Shown: piece after piece, positions 1-5,221 of the stretch
How positions within the stretch are numbered: the first letter of the stretch is position 1
Layout of the letters: each line of letters begins with the position of its first letter
Translations under genes and position numbers: made by a program
The notes under the pieces: generated by a model
Told to the model about the DNA's origin: nothing
What the model saw: the letters and a program-made list of their open reading frames with translations, nothing else
The model's database searches: none
NCBI GenBank assembly: GCA_028711355.1
Contig: JAQTSL010000118.1
Coordinates: forward strand, 1 to 9,974
Direction of reading: 5' to 3'
Origin: Rhodoferax sp.
Lineage (GTDB): Bacteria; Pseudomonadota; Gammaproteobacteria; Burkholderiales; Burkholderiaceae_C
Length of the DNA stretch: 9,974 bases

Positions 1-1226
1 CTTTTGGTGTTGGTCAGGTTGGAGCCAGTCAGGTCGGCACTGCCGCCCAGCAGCTCGGGCAGCGCGGCAGTAAAGGCCCCCAGCGCGATCTGGCTGGCCT
101 TGCGGCTGGCAACCGTTTCGGCCTGGGTGTGGGCCGCGACTACCGTATCGACTGCCACCTGGGCAAAGGCTTTGGGCAAGTCGCCTTTCATGCGGCGCAG
201 CAGTTCCTTGGCCAGCGCCGGGTAAGCTTTTTTGTAGGCCGCAAAGGTAGCGTTCCAGGCTTTTTCTGCCGCGCTACCTGCGGCCTTGGCGTTCCAGGCG
301 GTAGCGATGGCTTTGGGGATGACAAACGGCGCGTGCGGCCAGCCAAGGGCTTCGCGCGTGAGCTTGATTTCTTCGGCACCCAGCGGCTCGCCGTGTGCCT
401 TGGCGGTGCCGGCGCGGTTGGGTGACCCAGAGCCGATAGCCGTTTTGCAGATGATCAGCGTGGGCTTGTCGCTTTGCGCTTTGGCCTGGGCAATCGTGTC
501 TGCCACCAGCACAGCGTTGTGACCATCAATCGGGCCGAGCACGTTCCAGCCGTAGGCGACAAAGCGCAGTGCGGTGTTGTCGGTAAACCAGGGGCTGACC
601 TGGCCGTCGATGGAGATGCCGTTGTCGTCGTACAGTGCAATCAGCTTGCCCAGTTTCCAGGCACCGGCCAGTGCGGCGGCTTCATGGCTGATGCCTTCCA
701 TCATGCAGCCGTCGCCCATGAAGGCGTAGCTGTGGTGGTCGATCACGCTGTGGCCGTCGCGGTTGAATTCTGCGGCCAGCAGCTTTTCTGCCAGCGCCAT
801 GCCCACTGCGTTGGTGATGCCTTGGCCCAGCGGGCCGGTGGTGGTCTCGATGCCCGGCGTGACATCGACCTCGGGGTGGCCGGGGGTCAGGCTGTGCAGT
901 TGGCGAAAGTTTTTCAATTCGCTGATGGGTAGCTTGTAGCCGGTCAGGTGCAGCACCGCATAAATCAGCATCGAGCCGTGGCCGTTGGACAGCACAAAAC
1001 GGTCGCGGTTGATCCAGTGCGGGTTGGCCGGGTTGTGGCGCAGGTGGCTGCCCCACAGCGCCACAGCCATGTCGGCCATGCCCATCGGCGCGCCGGGGTG
1101 GCCCGAGTTGGCAGCCTGCACCGCGTCCATGGCCAAGGCGCGGATCGCGTTGGCCATGGTTTGCGCGCTGACACCGCTGGCGGGGCTTGCAGCAGATGTT
1201 TCAGTTGCCTGGGTGGGTTCAGCCAT
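1..1226 (-). CDS. tkt: Transketolase, N-terminal 408 codons (3' end beyond window)
   Basis: Thiamine-diphosphate enzyme of the pentose phosphate and Calvin pathways that moves two-carbon ketol units between sugar phosphates; cytoplasmic. Reading from the ATG at 1226-1224, the translation follows E. coli transketolase closely. SGHPGAPMG, SNGHGS and TPGHPE supply the conserved active-site histidines. The diphosphate/Mg-binding motif is GDG at residues 171-173, ending in YDDN at 199-202. The central (Pyr) domain begins near the left edge with LGGSADLTGSNLT. About 260 residues of the usual ~670 lie outside the window. The start is supported by a GGAG about 8 nt upstream; it gives an N-terminal extension of about 17 residues over E. 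coli, rich in Ala, Ser and Thr. The gene lies 39 nt after the DUF3108 gene on the same strand and could be co-transcribed. No frameshift is visible. Whether it serves carbon fixation or general metabolism cannot be told here. Confidence 0.97.
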   Translation of the reverse strand, partial: MAEPTQATETSAASPASGVSAQTMANAIRALAMDAVQAANSGHPGAPMGMADMAVALWGSHLRHNPANPHWINRDRFVLSNGHGSMLIYAVLHLTGYKLPISELKNFRQLHSLTPGHPEVDVTPGIETTTGPLGQGITNAVGMALAEKLLAAEFNRDGHSVIDHHSYAFMGDGCMMEGISHEAAALAGAWKLGKLIALYDDNGISIDGQVSPWFTDNTALRFVAYGWNVLGPIDGHNAVLVADTIAQAKAQSDKPTLIICKTAIGSGSPNRAGTAKAHGEPLGAEEIKLTREALGWPHAPFVIPKAIATAWNAKAAGSAAEKAWNATFAAYKKAYPALAKELLRRMKGDLPKAFAQVAVDTVVAAHTQAETVASRKASQIALGAFTAALPELLGGSADLTGSNLTNTK

Positions 1227-1265
1227 GGGTGCTCCGGAGATGTAGTGAAGGAATAGCGCGGGATT

Positions 1266-2432
1266 TTAGTGAACAGGCTCTGACGGTTGTGCCGGGGCTG
1301 CTTCGGCTTCAACCGCTTCGGTTGCCTCCCAGCGCTGGTCGATGCTGTCGCCGTTGCTCTCTGTGATGCGTATGCGCGCAGGCAGGTAGCCCAACTGCGG
1401 CGACAACCAGACTTCAACCGTTTGGTCGTACAGCTCACGCGGCAGGCGCTCGAGTTTGATACCTTCGATGTTGCCACCGGGTAGCGCCAGCGGCTCGGTG
1501 GAACCGACCGTAAAGAGCCACATATCAGCCGCGCGCGGGCCCACGGTTTGAATCGTCAGCGTGCTGCCGCTGCTGGCCTGTTCGGGGTTGCTGGCCAAGC
1601 GGGCGCCCAACTGGATCAGCACGCTCAGGCGGTCTTGTGCGCCCGCCAGCAAGGGCGCCTCGGGCGTGTTGGCGCTAAAGGTAACCTTGGCTTGCGGATA
1701 GTTGAAATGCGCCGCTACCTCATTGCGGTATTTGTCGGCAAAACGATCAGGCGCCAGCCCTTGAGCGGTGATGCGGCCGCGACTGGTCTGCGTGCGCGCC
1801 AGACCCAGCGCGCTGTAACGCAGGCGCGTCTGATAACGGTCACCGTCACGACGCCAGAGCAATTCGCCGCTGAGCGTGAAAGGAAATTTGCTGCTTTTGA
1901 CGCTGTAAACCAGCCGGGTGGAACGGCTGAAGTGCTTGGCATCAATTTGCCAGGACTTGTGAGTCGTGGATGTCTCAGGGGGGGTGACAAGCGGTTTTTT
2001 GATGGCTGCCGCCACGACCGCAATGTTTGGGCTGGAATCAGTTTCTGTGAAAGACCGGCGCGTGGCAGTTGTCAGGACCGCAGGTTCAATCGAACTGTTG
2101 GGTGCAGTGATGACGTGGTCCAGCACCGGTCTGATCGCCTCATTGACACTTGCGGGCGTGGGGTCAGGGGGGGTCTGGATTGGCAGGGCGTTGGGCTTGG
2201 CTGGTGGTGTTGGCGGGTGCTTGAGCGGGATGCTCTGGGGATTCGACCTATCCGTTGGCTTGGCCTGGGGCGTGCGCAGGCTGACGCGCAGCGTTGGATT
2301 GGCCGCAGGCTCCAGGCGGATCAAGCTGTGATCGAGCTCGCTCAAGATGATCCAGTGTGTCACCAGCACCGCCAGTGTCAGGTAAAGCCAGCGCCGTCGT
2401 AACATGGTGTGTGTTTGAAGTTGCGTTGCCAC
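1266..2432 (-). CDS. DUF3108 domain envelope protein, 388 aa
   Basis: Protein of unknown function in the DUF3108 family, which is common in Burkholderiales. Residues ~14-31 form one hydrophobic segment preceded by RRR, so it looks like an inner-membrane anchor or uncleaved signal. A Pro/Thr/Ser-rich linker follows (~45-160), then the conserved beta-rich part (~170-370), with FPFTLSGELLWRRDG near its start and LSPQLGYLPARIRI near its end. The single anchor plus proline-rich spacer resembles TonB in layout, but no TonB C-terminal domain is present. The longest start is GTG at 2432, 6 nt after the stop of the MarC-family gene; an in-frame ATG at 2405 (MLRRRWLYL) is an equally good start. Neither has a clear Shine-Dalgarno sequence. 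The tight spacing suggests translational coupling with the upstream gene. The family assignment comes from recognising the C-terminal pattern; the biological role is unknown. Confidence 0.8.
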   Translation of the reverse strand: MATQLQTHTMLRRRWLYLTLAVLVTHWIILSELDHSLIRLEPAANPTLRVSLRTPQAKPTDRSNPQSIPLKHPPTPPAKPNALPIQTPPDPTPASVNEAIRPVLDHVITAPNSSIEPAVLTTATRRSFTETDSSPNIAVVAAAIKKPLVTPPETSTTHKSWQIDAKHFSRSTRLVYSVKSSKFPFTLSGELLWRRDGDRYQTRLRYSALGLARTQTSRGRITAQGLAPDRFADKYRNEVAAHFNYPQAKVTFSANTPEAPLLAGAQDRLSVLIQLGARLASNPEQASSGSTLTIQTVGPRAADMWLFTVGSTEPLALPGGNIEGIKLERLPRELYDQTVEVWLSPQLGYLPARIRITESNGDSIDQRWEATEAVEAEAAPAQPSEPVH

Positions 2433-2438
2433 CGGTGG

Positions 2439-3041
2439 TTACACCGCCAGTTGTCCAATAAAAGTCTTGATACCGCGCAGCATCATCTCGATCGACACCG
2501 ACACCAGCACCAGGCCCATTAGCCGCTCCAACGCGGTCACAAAGCGCGCGCCCACCAGCCGCTGAATGCGTTCGGCCAGCACCAGCACCACCGCGCTGAC
2601 GGTCATGGTGACGCACAGCGCGGCGATCCATTCGAGCCGCTTTTGCGGTGCCTGTGACACCAGCAACAGCACGGTGGCCAGGGCCGACGGCCCGGCGATG
2701 GCGGGCACCGCCAGCGGCACGATCAGCGGTTCACCCAGGTCTTCCACTGCCTCGCCCTGATTGACGGGTGGGAAGATCATGCGCAGTGCGATCAGAAACA
2801 AAATCACACCGCCGCCAATCTGTAGCGACAGTTCACTCAGATTCATCACGCGCAAAAAGCCGTCACCGACGAACATGAAGGTCAGCAGCAGCACAAAGGC
2901 GATCAGTACCTCACGCAGGATCACGCGCGAGCGCCGCTCGGGTGCCACGTGTCTGAGTGCGTTGGCAAAAATCGGGATGTTGCCGATCGGGTCGGTGATC
3001 AGGATCAGCAAAATGGTGGCCGACAAAAAGGTGTATTGCAT
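2439..3041 (-). CDS. MarC-family integral membrane protein, YhgN-like, 200 aa
   Basis: Multi-pass inner-membrane protein of the MarC family, closest in my reading to E. coli YhgN. The function of the family is not firmly established; an older link of MarC to antibiotic resistance was not upheld. The N-terminal membrane segment carries the signature TDPIGNIPIF (residues 16-25). A matching half appears later as PLIVPLAVPAIAGPS (105-119), consistent with the internal duplication typical of the family. About six hydrophobic segments are visible, and the end keeps ALERLMGLVLV as in YhgN. I chose the ATG at 3041 because MQYTFLSATILLIL aligns with the YhgN start. An in-frame ATG at 3125 would add 28 polar residues and overlap the divergent gene. 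The only good ribosome binding site (3069-3075) is oddly far upstream. It is probably first in a leftward run with the DUF3108 gene. Confidence 0.9.
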   Translation of the reverse strand: MQYTFLSATILLILITDPIGNIPIFANALRHVAPERRSRVILREVLIAFVLLLTFMFVGDGFLRVMNLSELSLQIGGGVILFLIALRMIFPPVNQGEAVEDLGEPLIVPLAVPAIAGPSALATVLLLVSQAPQKRLEWIAALCVTMTVSAVVLVLAERIQRLVGARFVTALERLMGLVLVSVSIEMMLRGIKTFIGQLAV

Positions 3042-3068
3042 GGGGGCACAGGATAGCAGTTTGGTGTG

Positions 3069-3075
3069 CTCCTTT
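3069..3075 (-). promoter_or_regulatory. Displaced Shine-Dalgarno sequence before the MarC-family gene
   Basis: On the minus strand AAAGGAG lies here, 27 nt before the ATG at 3041 but only 9 nt before an in-frame CTG (3057-3059). Either the site is not used, or translation starts at the CTG and adds six residues. Homology favours the ATG, so this is left open. Confidence 0.3.
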
Positions 3076-3102
3076 GGCGCGCTTTGGACGCGCTGCCATA
3101 AT
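3074..3102 (+). promoter_or_regulatory. Sigma70-like promoter for the copper locus
   Basis: TTGGCG (3074-3079) and CATAAT (3097-3102) match the -35 and -10 consensus at 4/6 and 5/6 positions and are 17 nt apart, the optimum. The predicted transcription start is about 3109, one to three bases before the ATG at 3111, so the first gene would be read from an almost leaderless mRNA. This fits the absence of any Shine-Dalgarno sequence there. It is a prediction by eye only. Confidence 0.42.
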
Positions 3103-3110
3103 TGCGCCCC

Positions 3111-3476
3111 ATGACTTTTCTGCACACCCTGCGCAACACACCCTGGCTGGCCAGGTTGGCCTTGCTTTGGTTTGCCTTGACGCTGGGCGTGGCGGTGGCT
3201 TCGCCCTTGGTCAACCCGCAGACCGAGGTGCAGATTTGCAGTGCCAGCGCCGGCATGGTCAACATTGTGCTCAACGCCGATGGCAGCACGGGCAGCAGTA
3301 CCCTGTCGCTGGACTGTCCGCTGTGCGCGGTGGGGCTGATGGCACCGCCGGTGGCGATCAGTGTGGCAGACCCGGTGCCACCATTGGGCCCTGTCACCCA
3401 GCGAGTTTCAGTTGTCATCATCACGGCACGCACTGCCGCACCGCCATCTTCGCGTGGCCCCCCAGAGCAACTCTAA
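3111..3476 (+). CDS. DUF2946 family protein, copy 1 (121 aa)
   Basis: Small exported or membrane-anchored protein of the DUF2946 family, often found beside copper genes; its exact function is unknown. Residues ~12-31 form a hydrophobic signal or anchor ending in VAVAS. The family pattern follows: VQIC (Cys43), then DCPLC (68-72) with a CxxC pair, and a C-terminal RGPPEQL. Three cysteines facing the periplasm would suit metal or thiol chemistry, but this is inference. Compared with copy 2, the usual HCPFC has become DCPLC, losing the histidine. The ATG at 3111 is chosen over an in-frame TTG at 3102, which lies in the predicted -10 box region. No Shine-Dalgarno sequence precedes it. It is the first plus-strand gene of the locus, divergent from the MarC-family gene, and is followed by 161 nt holding a weak terminator and a dyad repeat. 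Confidence 0.75.
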   Translation: MTFLHTLRNTPWLARLALLWFALTLGVAVASPLVNPQTEVQICSASAGMVNIVLNADGSTGSSTLSLDCPLCAVGLMAPPVAISVADPVPPLGPVTQRVSVVIITARTAAPPSSRGPPEQL

Positions 3477-3503
3477 AGTTTGCCGGACAGACCCGGGCGA
3501 GAT

Positions 3504-3523
3504 CCGGTGCGCCGGCTGTTTTT
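3504..3523 (+). terminator. Weak hairpin plus T-run after DUF2946 copy 1
   Basis: CCGG (3504-3507) can pair with CCGG (3512-3515) around a TGCG loop, and TTTTT follows at 3519-3523. An alternative pairing uses GCCGG at 3482-3486 with CCGGC at 3512-3516. It lies 27 nt after the stop codon. The stem is short, so this is at best a weak or partial terminator. Confidence 0.25.
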
Positions 3524-3548
3524 GCGACCAATTCAGTATCAAGTTTGC

Positions 3549-3584
3549 AGCTACTTGCGCCCGCCTGATAAGGGCTGGAGCCTG
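3549..3584 (+). repeat. Comamonadaceae-type intergenic dyad repeat, copy 1
   Basis: The segment begins AGCTACTTGCGCCC and continues through TGATAAGGGCTGGAG. GCCC (3559-3562) can pair with GGGC (3572-3575), giving an imperfect hairpin. The TGATAAG core (3566-3572) and its flank match the second element at 4613-4627 at about 12 of 15 positions. I recall similar AGCT...GCGC...ATAAG.GCT elements scattered between genes of Rhodoferax, Polaromonas and relatives; that link is from memory, not a search. It sits between DUF2946 copy 1 and PCu(A)C copy 1. Confidence 0.5.
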
Positions 3585-3637
3585 ATTTCTCATTTCACTT
3601 TGGCCTGCGTGCCGCGCTTTCATTTTTAAGGAAAACC

Positions 3638-4159
3638 ATGAAACTTCATACACTGATCACTGCTGTGGCTTTGTCCAGCTCCAGCTTGTTTACCGCAGCC
3701 GCTGATGCTCCGGTGCAGGTGCAAAACGCCTGGGCCCGCGCCACCGTCAAAGGCCAACTGGCCAGCGGTGCCTTTATGACACTCAAGGCCAAAGACGGCG
3801 CCACGCTGGTCGGTGCGTCGTCTCCGGCCGCCGGTGTGGTGCAAGTGCATGAAATGAAGATGGACGGCGGAGTCATGAAAATGGCCGAGGTCAAAGGCGG
3901 TCTGGACTTGCCCGCTGGCAAAGCGGTTGAGCTCAAACCGGGTGGCTACCACATCATGCTGATGGACCTGAAAGCGCCGCTGGCTGCGGGCAGCACGATC
4001 CCGCTGACACTGACGGTCAAAGACGATAAGGGCATGGAGAGCAAGGTTGAGCTCAAGGTGCCGGTCAAACAGGCCGCCCCCGCCAACGCTGGTGCTGGCA
4101 TGAGCATGGGCATGGACAAGGATGCCCACGGTGCCCATGGCATGCACGGCAAACAGTAA
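3638..4159 (+). CDS. Periplasmic Cu(I) chaperone PCu(A)C with Met/His-rich tail
   Basis: Copper chaperone of the PCu(A)C (DUF461) family, which binds Cu(I) in the periplasm and in studied cases delivers it to the CuA site of cytochrome oxidase. Residues 1-22 are a signal peptide ending TAAA. The cupredoxin-like domain (about 25-143) holds the full ligand set: His71-Glu-Met73, Met82 and His105-Ile-Met107. The spacing is Hx10M then x22 to HxM, one residue longer than the usual x21, because of GGLDLP. The last ~20 residues form an extra metal-binding tail with Met155, 157, 159, 169 and His164, 167, 170, of a kind seen in some family members and likely to bind a second copper. The ATG at 3638 has AAGGA 5 nt upstream. 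It is followed after 27 nt by DUF2946 copy 2, so the two are probably co-transcribed. Confidence 0.93.
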   Translation: MKLHTLITAVALSSSSLFTAAADAPVQVQNAWARATVKGQLASGAFMTLKAKDGATLVGASSPAAGVVQVHEMKMDGGVMKMAEVKGGLDLPAGKAVELKPGGYHIMLMDLKAPLAAGSTIPLTLTVKDDKGMESKVELKVPVKQAAPANAGAGMSMGMDKDAHGAHGMHGKQ

Positions 4160-4186
4160 TCCACCCGTCAAGCTGACGCTGACCGC

Positions 4187-4582
4187 ATGAAACATACCCG
4201 CCTGGCGCGGCCCCGGCTGCACCGTGTGTGCACGGCGTGGCTGGCTGCGTGGCTGGTGTTGTTTGCGGCGGTGGCACCGCTGGTGTCACACGCCTTGGCG
4301 CTGGGCACAACGTCGCCAGGCCTGGAGATTTGCACCGCCGTCGGCCCGAAAACACTGGTGGTGACAGACGACACCACCCCTGTGCCACCCGGCAACCACC
4401 TGCTGGCGCACTGCCCGTTTTGTCTGCTCCACGCAGACCGGCTGGCGCTGCCCTCGTACGCTCCGCAGTGGCTAGAGCCCCCTCTTTTGATCGTGCGCGT
4501 GGTCACCCCGGCGTGCGTCGTCACAACACCCGAAACCCCTTACAACAGTGCCGCACCCCGCGGCCCGCCAGAGCGCTCCTGA
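4187..4582 (+). CDS. DUF2946 family protein, copy 2 (131 aa)
   Basis: Second DUF2946 protein of the locus, more typical than copy 1. A basic N-terminus leads into a hydrophobic segment (~17-38, ending SHALA) that may be a signal peptide or anchor. Then come LEICTA (Cys49), the family hallmark AHCPFC (74-79) with its CxxC pair, His71 and His82 nearby, and the C-terminal PRGPPERS. The role is unknown; a periplasmic copper-binding or thiol function is an inference from the Cys/His pattern and from the neighbours. The ATG at 4187 lies 27 nt after the PCu(A)C copy 1 stop and has no clear Shine-Dalgarno sequence, so it may depend on readthrough or coupling. A dyad repeat that also resembles a terminator follows within 20 nt of the stop. 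The two DUF2946 copies share layout but little identity outside the Cys motifs, so any duplication is old. Confidence 0.8.
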   Translation: MKHTRLARPRLHRVCTAWLAAWLVLFAAVAPLVSHALALGTTSPGLEICTAVGPKTLVVTDDTTPVPPGNHLLAHCPFCLLHADRLALPSYAPQWLEPPLLIVRVVTPACVVTTPETPYNSAAPRGPPERS

Positions 4583-4585
4583 ACT

Positions 4586-4640
4586 ATTAAATAGATAGCC
4601 TTCCAGCCCCTTTGATAAGTGCCGGAAGTCATTTTTTTAA
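4586..4640 (+). repeat. Comamonadaceae-type intergenic dyad repeat, copy 2
   Basis: The element runs from TTAAATAGATAGCC through TTTGATAAGTGCCGGAAG to a T-rich end. The TGATAAG core (4613-4619) matches copy 1 at 3566-3572, with the following G.C.GGA also shared. This copy has the better dyad: CTTCC against GGAAG. Its position between a DUF2946 gene and a PCu(A)C gene is the same as for copy 1. The family assignment rests on recall of similar intergenic elements in Comamonadaceae. Confidence 0.5.
4600..4638 (+). terminator. Rho-independent terminator or attenuator formed by repeat copy 2
   Basis: CTTCCAGC (4600-4607) pairs with GCCGGAAG (4621-4628) except for one internal mismatch; the loop is 13 nt. 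A run of seven T (4632-4638) starts 4 nt after the stem. This is a plausible terminator for DUF2946 copy 2, or an attenuator ahead of PCu(A)C copy 2, whose ATG is only 17 nt past the T-run. Confidence 0.5.
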
Positions 4641-4644
4641 CAGC

Positions 4645-4649
4645 AGGAG
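4645..4649 (+). promoter_or_regulatory. Ribosome binding site fixing the PCu(A)C copy 2 start
   Basis: AGGAG lies 5 nt before the ATG at 4655. It decides that start over an in-frame GTG at 4619, which falls inside the hairpin and would place a non-signal sequence before the signal peptide. Confidence 0.7.
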
Positions 4650-4654
4650 TCTGG

Positions 4655-5140
4655 ATGAAACACATCTTTTCACGCCGTTTTTGCGTGATGGCTGCGCTGG
4701 TCATGGCCAGTCCGTTGTGCGTGGCGCACGGTAGCACCCAGGGCGACTTGGTCATCGACCACCCCTATGCGCTGCCAAGTGCGCAGGGCGAATCACACGG
4801 TCGGGCGCATCTGCGCGGCATTCAAAACAAAGGCGACCAGGCCGACCGCCTGGTCAGCGCCAGCACGCCGGTGGCCGCGCTGGTCAAGTTGCACAGCCTG
4901 CGCCCCGATGCCAATGGCCTGCGCGGCATGGAAGTGCCAGTCATCGAGCTGCCTGCCAAAACCACCGTCAAGCTGCGCCACACGGGCGACTACCAGATCA
5001 CCCTGGTGGACCTGAAAGCGCTGCTCAAAGACGGTGACCGCTTTGACCTCACCCTGAACTTTGCGCATGCTGGCAGCCAGACTGTCAAGGTGTGGGTGCA
5101 GACGCCGCGCGAAGCCCCAAGCGTTCACCTTAGCCACTGA
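4655..5140 (+). CDS. PCu(A)C-like protein with degenerate copper site (161 aa)
   Basis: Periplasmic protein of the PCu(A)C fold, but probably not a standard Cu(I) chaperone. Residues 1-24 are a signal peptide (ending CVA), so the mature protein would begin with His25. GDLVIDHPYA (30-39) and the closing DRFDLTLNF stretch are family hallmarks. The ligand set is eroded: His80 is kept, but the usual HxM partner is Leu82, the middle methionine is Met92 with one extra residue in between, and the final HxM is Gln114-Ile-Thr116. His109 replaces the usual proline of the PGG turn and could compensate. There is no Met/His tail. It has its own strong ribosome binding site after a terminator-like hairpin and lies 81 nt before the receptor gene. 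It may bind another metal state, act as a partner protein, or be losing function. Family membership is sure; the role is not. Confidence 0.85.
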   Translation: MKHIFSRRFCVMAALVMASPLCVAHGSTQGDLVIDHPYALPSAQGESHGRAHLRGIQNKGDQADRLVSASTPVAALVKLHSLRPDANGLRGMEVPVIELPAKTTVKLRHTGDYQITLVDLKALLKDGDRFDLTLNFAHAGSQTVKVWVQTPREAPSVHLSH

Positions 5141-5221
5141 ACTTTAACCCCACCCGGTCGAGCAACCGCAGCGCCCTGTGCTGAGCGTCATGCCCGCCTG
5201 ACTCTATTGAGATACCGAATC

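Noticed and set aside
474..932. Plus-strand open frame of 152 codons
   Set aside because: Opposite strand to transketolase, which matches E. coli almost throughout this stretch.
1548..2402. Open frame of 284 codons on the plus strand
   Set aside because: Antisense to the DUF3108 gene, whose domain and membrane anchor are recognisable; the plus-strand translation shows no motif.
4613..4626. Fnr-type operator (TTGAT-N4-ATCAA) at TTGATAAG
   Set aside because: Only the left half fits; the right half is GCCGG. The sequence is better explained as part of the dyad repeat, whose other copy has CTGAT.
5207..5221. TTG start for the receptor
   Set aside because: It would add five residues before a normal signal peptide that starts at the ATG at 5222; no better ribosome site supports it.
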